From a virus: 62,623 nucleotides of DNA. Positions 58,472 through 62,623 of the stretch are shown here, one piece after another. Within the stretch, counting starts at the first letter, position 1. Each line of letters opens with the position of its first letter. A program made the translations under genes and the position numbers. The stretch lies in the IMG/VR virus record IMGVR_UViG_3300042452_000337, positions 1 to 62,623 of that record; one strand, given 5' to 3'. The notes under the pieces are model-generated. The model saw only the letters and a list, made by a program, of their open reading frames with translations, did no database searches and was not told where the DNA came from.

Positions 58472-59584
58472 TCAGTTGATTCCGTCCCGCGAGATTTGTT
58501 TCGCGAGACGCTGTTCAAAGGTCAGGGGTGCTTGAGGTGTTCTCGGGTCGTTCGTTCCCGCACTCCTGCTCGGATTGCGAGACGCTTCCCTTCTAAGAAA
58601 CTCTATGTCCTTTTGCGCCTGAGTTGAGACATCGGCAGGTGCTTCCGGCGCAGCAGGAGCGTAAGCCTGAGGTGCGGTTTGCTGCGGTAATCCAGCCTCA
58701 AACGCACTTCGTTGCTGGGTGCCCTTGTACTGCTCCACGAGTTTCGCAAGGAGATCACGCTCCACTGCAATCGTGGCCCATTCCCAGCGCTGCTCGGGAG
58801 TTCCTATGCCCGCTTCTGCGAGTTGGTCGATGTACTTGTTCGCAGCCAAACCCTCCGGAGTGGGCTGGCCCTGCTCGTCGTACAGCCAGTCGCGATTCTC
58901 CTTCTCCAGCCCCGCAACGTACTGCGTGCGCTGCACTTCCTCGAACTGCTTCTGCACGATCTCTTGAGCAATGTTCTTGGCTTGCTCTTGGATCATCGGC
59001 CCGAGAGCCTCCTCAGGATTGGTGAGGAACTTCTGGGCGAAGTCGGCCTTGTACTTCTGGTACTCGTACAGCGCGTGGCGTGCGTCGAGCGGAGCGTTCT
59101 CCGCAATCACCTCACGGCCGTTCTCGTCCTTCACGAGGTACTGCTTGTACGACTCGCGAACCTCCGGAGGGTTCCACCACTTCTTCATCGCCTCCTGTGC
59201 GGCCGACTGCTGCGGCTGCTGCGGGGCTACGGGCTGCTGGGCCTGTCCTCGCCGGGAGGCAAGGTACTGCTCGAAGGGTTCTCGGTGTTCGAGGTACTGT
59301 TGGGCGTAGGGGATGTACTGCTGATACTGGGCAAGTGCTTGTGTTGCTGCTTTCTCTCGCTCCATCGAGGCGTAGAGGCGGCGAGCAATCGCCACATCGT
59401 CTGCCCCCTTGAAGTCAGGGAGAGCCTTGAAGGCATCCCACACCGACTGCTGCGCCGGTGCAGCGGGTGCAGCAGTTTGCGGCGTCGTGGTTTCTGGTGC
59501 AGATGCCGCACTGGTGTCTACCGTGTCGGTTGAGGTGGAGGTGTCGAGTCCCGAATCGGCTTCCATGACGGCTTCGTCTGACAT
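58472..59584 (-). CDS. Scaffolding-like protein (370 aa)
   Basis: Acidic, Ser/Thr-rich N-terminus, then long helices rich in Gln/Ala/Glu (QYLEHREPFEQYLASRRG) with no membrane segment. Immediately upstream of the capsid gene in the transcript, the usual place for scaffolds that guide shell assembly. Confidence 0.75.
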   Translation of the reverse strand: MSDEAVMEADSGLDTSTSTDTVDTSAASAPETTTPQTAAPAAPAQQSVWDAFKALPDFKGADDVAIARRLYASMEREKAATQALAQYQQYIPYAQQYLEHREPFEQYLASRRGQAQQPVAPQQPQQSAAQEAMKKWWNPPEVRESYKQYLVKDENGREVIAENAPLDARHALYEYQKYKADFAQKFLTNPEEALGPMIQEQAKNIAQEIVQKQFEEVQRTQYVAGLEKENRDWLYDEQGQPTPEGLAANKYIDQLAEAGIGTPEQRWEWATIAVERDLLAKLVEQYKGTQQRSAFEAGLPQQTAPQAYAPAAPEAPADVSTQAQKDIEFLRREASRNPSRSAGTNDPRTPQAPLTFEQRLAKQISRDGIN

Positions 59585-59598
59585 GACGGCTTCCTGCG

Positions 59599-60837
59599 TT
59601 AGAGATTGGTGCGGCTGGGTGCCAGCCCTGACTGTTGCAATCTCTTGTACGCCTCCGCATCTGCTGTAGATACACCCGGCACGCTGGCTCTCCGCTCCAT
59701 GCCCTGCCCGTATTGCCGCTGGCGGGCTTCGTTCGCCGCCTGGACTTCGGCAGGTGACTTCAACTTGGCGGGCTCAGGAATCAAGTTCACGTAGTCAGCC
59801 CACGTGCGTTCTGGATTGGCTCCAATCGCACCGATGATCCCTGCGGTGGTGCCCTGCTCCATCAAGTGGTCCGCCGCCAACCCACGTGCCGCACCGGCTG
59901 CTGCCGTGCCCATCGCAGCCCTGCCGCCGATCTTTGCCGCCGTGCCGATGGCTTTCGCCGCGCCCGCCATTGGGAACAGGATCGTGGGGTCGGCGCTCGA
60001 CATAGACGCATCGCCCATGTCTTGCAGGAACGGGGCTGGCGTGAATCCTGCCGTCCGCTGCCACCGCTCTCCGGCGTCCGGGATCGCCGCTGCACCCTGC
60101 AACTCCCGTAGTTCGGCAAGCCGCTGGCGGATGGCTTCGGGGCTTGAGCCGGAGGGCAGGTCGAGGATAGGGGCTGGTGAGTCTGGCCGGACGTCGGTCT
60201 GCATCATGTATTTGCCGGTGGCCGTCCGCCACGAGTCGTTCGCCGTCTCGGACTCACCGCTGCCCTGCATCCGCAGGAAATCCGGGATGAGTTCTGTCAT
60301 GCCCAAGTACTGCCCGGACGTAAGGTCGGGGTTCGAGACGGCGTTCGCCGTCGCCATACCCACGCCATCCTGCGACTTCCACCCGCCGGAATCCCGCCAG
60401 TTGTTGCGGTACAGCGGGTTGTTGTTCGTGGCGTCCCACGCGACGACGGCTTGCTGCAACGCCGCCTTCGCCGGGCTGTACCCCCTGCCAGCGTCTGCCA
60501 TTGAGCGGGATGCGTCCACACCAGTCATCCGCTCAAGGAACTCCTTGTCTCGGAGGAACCGCTGGCGGAACTCGTGCGTGGCGGGATCGACCAGATAGAT
60601 CGACTCCTCCCATCGCTTCTGCACTTCGTCGGGTGTGCTGCCGACTTTGGCGTACTCCGCCCGTGCGGTGGCCCGCTCCTCCGGGTTGGCCCAGCCAGCG
60701 GGAGCCTGCTTGTGCAGTTGGGCACGATCCTCGATCCACTTGATCGCATCCTCGTCCGACACATCCTGCGGGATGAAATGCCGGGCGAAGATGTCTCGGC
60801 GGAGGGAGCGGGCACGGATTTCGTTTGGGTCAGCCAT
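59599..60837 (-). CDS. Virion protein with hydrophobic middle (412 aa)
   Basis: Unrecognised. Ala/Gly-rich hydrophobic stretch around residue 290 (FPMAGAAKAIGTAAKIGG) resembles segments in ejection proteins. Follows the start of the structural operon. Role unknown. Confidence 0.6.
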   Translation of the reverse strand: MADPNEIRARSLRRDIFARHFIPQDVSDEDAIKWIEDRAQLHKQAPAGWANPEERATARAEYAKVGSTPDEVQKRWEESIYLVDPATHEFRQRFLRDKEFLERMTGVDASRSMADAGRGYSPAKAALQQAVVAWDATNNNPLYRNNWRDSGGWKSQDGVGMATANAVSNPDLTSGQYLGMTELIPDFLRMQGSGESETANDSWRTATGKYMMQTDVRPDSPAPILDLPSGSSPEAIRQRLAELRELQGAAAIPDAGERWQRTAGFTPAPFLQDMGDASMSSADPTILFPMAGAAKAIGTAAKIGGRAAMGTAAAGAARGLAADHLMEQGTTAGIIGAIGANPERTWADYVNLIPEPAKLKSPAEVQAANEARQRQYGQGMERRASVPGVSTADAEAYKRLQQSGLAPSRTNL

Positions 60838-61103
60838 TACTTTCTCAGTAGGTTGCTGATGATCGAGGGAACCTGTCCCGACTTTGGGAGGTCGCGCTGC
60901 ATCTCAGCCTCACGCCAGAACTCGTCGTCGGACATATACTTTGGCCCGTCGATGCTCTGGGCGCGCTTCTCCACCGCACTGGTGTGCTGGTTGTCCGCGA
61001 TGGTCTGGTGCGGCGTGCCAAGCGGGCGGAACGCCTCGTAGATGCGCCAGTTCTTCCGGCGATCATCGACGTTCGTGCTTTGGCGGCGACCGGTGAAGTC
61101 CAT
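60837..61103 (-). CDS. Small virion-operon protein (88 aa)
   Basis: Begins MDFTGRRQSTNVDDRR; charged, helical end. SD GAGGGA within a TCCC-GTGA-GGGA hairpin. A GGCCATAAAT motif lies upstream at 61119. The four-codon longer GTG reading is rejected. Confidence 0.65.
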   Translation of the reverse strand: MDFTGRRQSTNVDDRRKNWRIYEAFRPLGTPHQTIADNQHTSAVEKRAQSIDGPKYMSDDEFWREAEMQRDLPKSGQVPSIISNLLRK

Positions 61104-61118
61104 GCAATCCCTCACGGG

Positions 61119-61128
61119 ATTTATGGCC
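61119..61128 (-). promoter_or_regulatory. GG(A/C)CATAAAT motif copy 3
   Basis: Variant GGCCATAAAT on the minus strand, then the SD-containing hairpin TCCC-GTGA-GGGA and ATG at 61103. Confidence 0.45.
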
Positions 61129-61139
61129 GCACCGGGAGG

Positions 61140-61487
61140 CTATCGGTCCATGTCCTTCGGGAGGTAGCCGCCCTTGATCTTGGGAATGTCCTTGAGCAGG
61201 CCGTCTAGCAGCCGCTTTGCGGACCGGCTCACGCCATCGGAGCCGTCGTAGAGGGGCTTGCTGGCCGCACGCTGGTACGCCCCCGTATTGTCTGGCTCCG
61301 ACGACCCGTCTTCGTAATGAATCGGGTCGCCAGCCTTCCGCATGTACTGCGTCTGCTTCTTGGGAGCAGGCGGCTTTCCGGGCGGCTCGTCTCTGAATGG
61401 GTAGGGCACCGGCCCGTCGCCGGAACTCTTCCTCTTCGTGGTGGATGGCTTTCCCGGCGGCTCGTCGCTGAATGGATTCTTCGGCAT
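61140..61487 (-). CDS. Pro-rich small protein with PF-x-DEPPGKP repeats (115 aa)
   Basis: Two copies of PF-x-DEPPGKP (PFSDEPPGKP, PFRDEPPGKP) in the N-terminal 40 residues, then a basic helical part (RSAKRLLDGLLKDIPK). No family recognised. Preceded by GGACATAAAT copy 4. Confidence 0.65.
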   Translation of the reverse strand: MPKNPFSDEPPGKPSTTKRKSSGDGPVPYPFRDEPPGKPPAPKKQTQYMRKAGDPIHYEDGSSEPDNTGAYQRAASKPLYDGSDGVSRSAKRLLDGLLKDIPKIKGGYLPKDMDR

Positions 61488-61504
61488 GGAGGTTCTCCTG
61501 CCGT

Positions 61505-61514
61505 ATTTATGTCC
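61505..61514 (-). promoter_or_regulatory. GGACATAAAT motif copy 4
   Basis: On the minus strand, then CGGCAGGAGAACCTCC and the ATG at 61487. Confidence 0.45.
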
Positions 61515-61516
61515 CG

Positions 61517-61660
61517 TCAGCGGGCCAGCAGATACAGCCCGACGTTCGAGAAGGCGTACCCCAGATACGCGATGCCCATGCCGGTATTGCCCCGCCAGAA
61601 CTGGTCTGCGGAGACGTAGGCGTAAATCACGCCGGTCAGGGCTATGAGAGGGCCGCTCAT
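61517..61660 (-). CDS. Small membrane protein (47 aa)
   Basis: Two hydrophobic segments: MSGPLIALTGVIYAYV and GIAYLGYAFSNVGLYLLA. SD GGGAGGGG; the longer reading to 61795 is rejected. A holin role is possible by topology but not proven. Confidence 0.6.
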   Translation of the reverse strand: MSGPLIALTGVIYAYVSADQFWRGNTGMGIAYLGYAFSNVGLYLLAR

Positions 61661-61664
61661 TCCG

Positions 61665-61916
61665 TCACCCCTCCCACTCTGCGGAATGGAACCGCCCGCC
61701 GTGATACGCATGGTCGGCACGACTTTGCGGGGAGCCGCCGTACCCGCCGGTCGCGTGAACCGAACAGGAGCCGCATTGCGGGGCATCGCCGCCAAACTCC
61801 TCGACTATGGCCTTGCTTGTCACGACCATCCGCCCTCCGCAGAACCGACACCAAGCGTCGAACATCCCGTCTGGGCGACTCCTGCGTTCAGCGAATTTGA
61901 CGAGCGGACTACTCAT
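61665..61916 (-). CDS. Zinc-ribbon-like small protein (83 aa)
   Basis: CRFCGGRM and PQCGSCS form a CxxC/CxxC pair; His/Gly-rich end. The start overlaps the previous stop (ATGA). Could bind zinc and nucleic acid. Unrecognised family. Confidence 0.6.
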   Translation of the reverse strand: MSSPLVKFAERRSRPDGMFDAWCRFCGGRMVVTSKAIVEEFGGDAPQCGSCSVHATGGYGGSPQSRADHAYHGGRFHSAEWEG

Positions 61917-62020
61917 GGCTTGAAAATAGGCGGCGCTGGCGGTGGCGTAAGGGATGAAACCACCACCGCCAGCAGCACGCCAGCGCAAAAGCACAGGAAC
62001 AGGAGAAGGTGGAGTCGCAC
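61913..62020 (-). CDS. Tiny membrane/lipoprotein-like protein (35 aa)
   Basis: GTG start overlapping the SSB stop (TAGTG). Hydrophobic LLLFLCFCAGVLLAVVV then a Pro-rich end (LTPPPAPPIF). The Cys near the start of the segment and the Pro-rich tail recall small outer-membrane lipoproteins such as Rz1-type spanins; only a resemblance. Stop overlaps the next start. Confidence 0.45.
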   Translation of the reverse strand: MRLHLLLFLCFCAGVLLAVVVSSLTPPPAPPIFKP

Positions 62021-62394
62021 TAGAACGGGATGACCTCATCCACCTCACTGACACCGGCACCGACCGCCTCCCGATCCTTCGGCATCCACCGGAGGCTCCT
62101 GCCCACCTCATCCGCCATTAGACGCAATGAGGAGCCCGGAGTGCCGTCCTTCTTCTGGTACGTCTCCAGAGCCAGCCGACCGGTGACGACCACCCTGTCG
62201 CCCTTCTTGAGCGTCTGGGACACCATGTCAGCCTGCTCGTCAAAACAGACGACATCGACCCACGTGGTCTGAGGCTCCTGCCCGTCCTTCTTGTAGGTCG
62301 AGGCGACGGAGAACGAGAGCATGGGCTTGCCGGAACGGGTGGTGCGGGGCTCCTGCACCTTCCCGACGTTGCCCGTAATCGTAGCGGTAATCAT
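62020..62394 (-). CDS. ssb: Single-stranded DNA-binding protein (SSB)
   Basis: 124 aa. OB-fold pattern: MITATITGNVGKV, TRSGKPMLSFSVAS, TTWVDVVCFDEQADMV, KKGDRVVVTGRLALETYQKKDG. The C-terminal EVIPF is a short acidic/hydrophobic tip similar to bacterial SSB tails that bind partners. SD AAAGG. It is the first gene of the rightmost leftward operon, unusual because it leads a mostly structural operon. Confidence 0.95.
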   Translation of the reverse strand: MITATITGNVGKVQEPRTTRSGKPMLSFSVASTYKKDGQEPQTTWVDVVCFDEQADMVSQTLKKGDRVVVTGRLALETYQKKDGTPGSSLRLMADEVGRSLRWMPKDREAVGAGVSEVDEVIPF

Positions 62395-62524
62395 GGGAAT
62401 CCTTTCACCGTAGGGGGACGATAACTGGGCAGCAGTATAGCGGATCACGGGCGTACAGATACCCACCCAGCGGAGGGGTTGCAATGAAACTGGGAAAAAA
62501 TCCAGGAGGCGTACGTAACTAATA
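62395..62524. other. Divergent intergenic region at the circle junction (continues into 1-215)
   Basis: No gene was found from the SSB start through the junction to base 215, about 345 bp of unique sequence. Seen: an inverted repeat ACGTA-ACTAA-TACGT at 62513-62527 that spans the junction; CTGG/CCAG arms at 62490-62505 around an A6 tract; then the G-rich runs of the terminal repeat. Leftward transcription starts on one side and rightward on the other, so divergent promoters must lie here. An origin of replication is possible but unproven. Confidence 0.5.
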
Positions 62525-62623
62525 CGTGACGCGGCTGGGGGGGCTCGGGGGTAGGGGGTATCGCGTGCGTTCCATCTATATGCGGCACAACGGGTTCCGT
62601 TTCACGCTGTCGACCCCGAGCGT
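62525..62623. repeat. 99-bp terminal direct repeat, right copy
   Basis: Second copy of bases 1-99. Joining the copies gives a unit genome of about 62,524 bp with no gene broken at the junction. Confidence 0.95.

Noticed and set aside
1-62623. tRNA or rRNA genes
   Set aside because: I saw no cloverleaf-like or rRNA-like segment by eye, but a dedicated search would be needed to exclude them.

Overview
The window looks like the complete genome of a tailed dsDNA phage, probably short-tailed. The first 99 bases are repeated exactly at the end (62525-62623), so the contig closes into a circle of about 62,524 bp. The overlap could equally be an assembler k-mer overlap on a circular or circularly permuted molecule. 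Sequence and codons are GC-rich and nearly every gene has a Shine-Dalgarno (SD) site. I recognise terminase large subunit, portal, scaffold, HK97-like capsid, tail adaptor and nozzle-like proteins, but no sheath, tape measure or baseplate, which suggests a podovirus. I cannot identify the host. The extracellular-type domains (LamG, FnIII, papain-like peptidase, Cys-rich repeats) would suit an environmental bacterium with an unusual envelope, such as a planctomycete, but that is a guess.

Left arm (216-13512, plus strand): about 28 mostly small early/accessory genes. They include an amidoligase next to a class II glutamine amidotransferase, a beta-clamp-like protein, LexA-like and other HTH proteins, a MoxR AAA ATPase with a metallopeptidase/VWA partner, and a serine recombinase. 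A 15-base element, CCGCTGCGGAGTCTG, recurs in this arm. Nine copies lie between genes, each followed by a hairpin, a pyrimidine-rich stretch and an SD, and usually ending 61-62 bases before the next ATG. Three further copies lie inside or at the end of reading frames.

Middle (13439-27579, minus strand): a sigma-70-like factor convergent with the recombinase, small genes, a LamG protein, a group with a papain-like peptidase and several membrane proteins (possible lysis or envelope functions), a nucleotide-hydrolase pair (MazZ-like and HD domain), several nucleases including an HNH-PD-(D/E)XK fusion, an SF2 helicase, an ERF annealing protein and a RecE-like nuclease. A plus-strand tyrosine integrase (27713-28537) lies divergent to the recombination genes, with a 9-bp-arm inverted repeat at the RecE start.

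Right arm (28523-62394, minus strand, transcribed right to left): SSB, small genes, scaffold, capsid, decoration, terminase, portal, fibres/FnIII proteins, adaptor, nozzle, Cys-rich protein and three very large virion proteins. A GGACATAAAT-type motif occurs before four minus-strand genes and may be a promoter. No DNA polymerase, primase, RNA polymerase, tRNA, CRISPR array or classical lysozyme was recognised, so replication must lean on the host, supplemented by clamp-like, SSB, helicase and recombination proteins.
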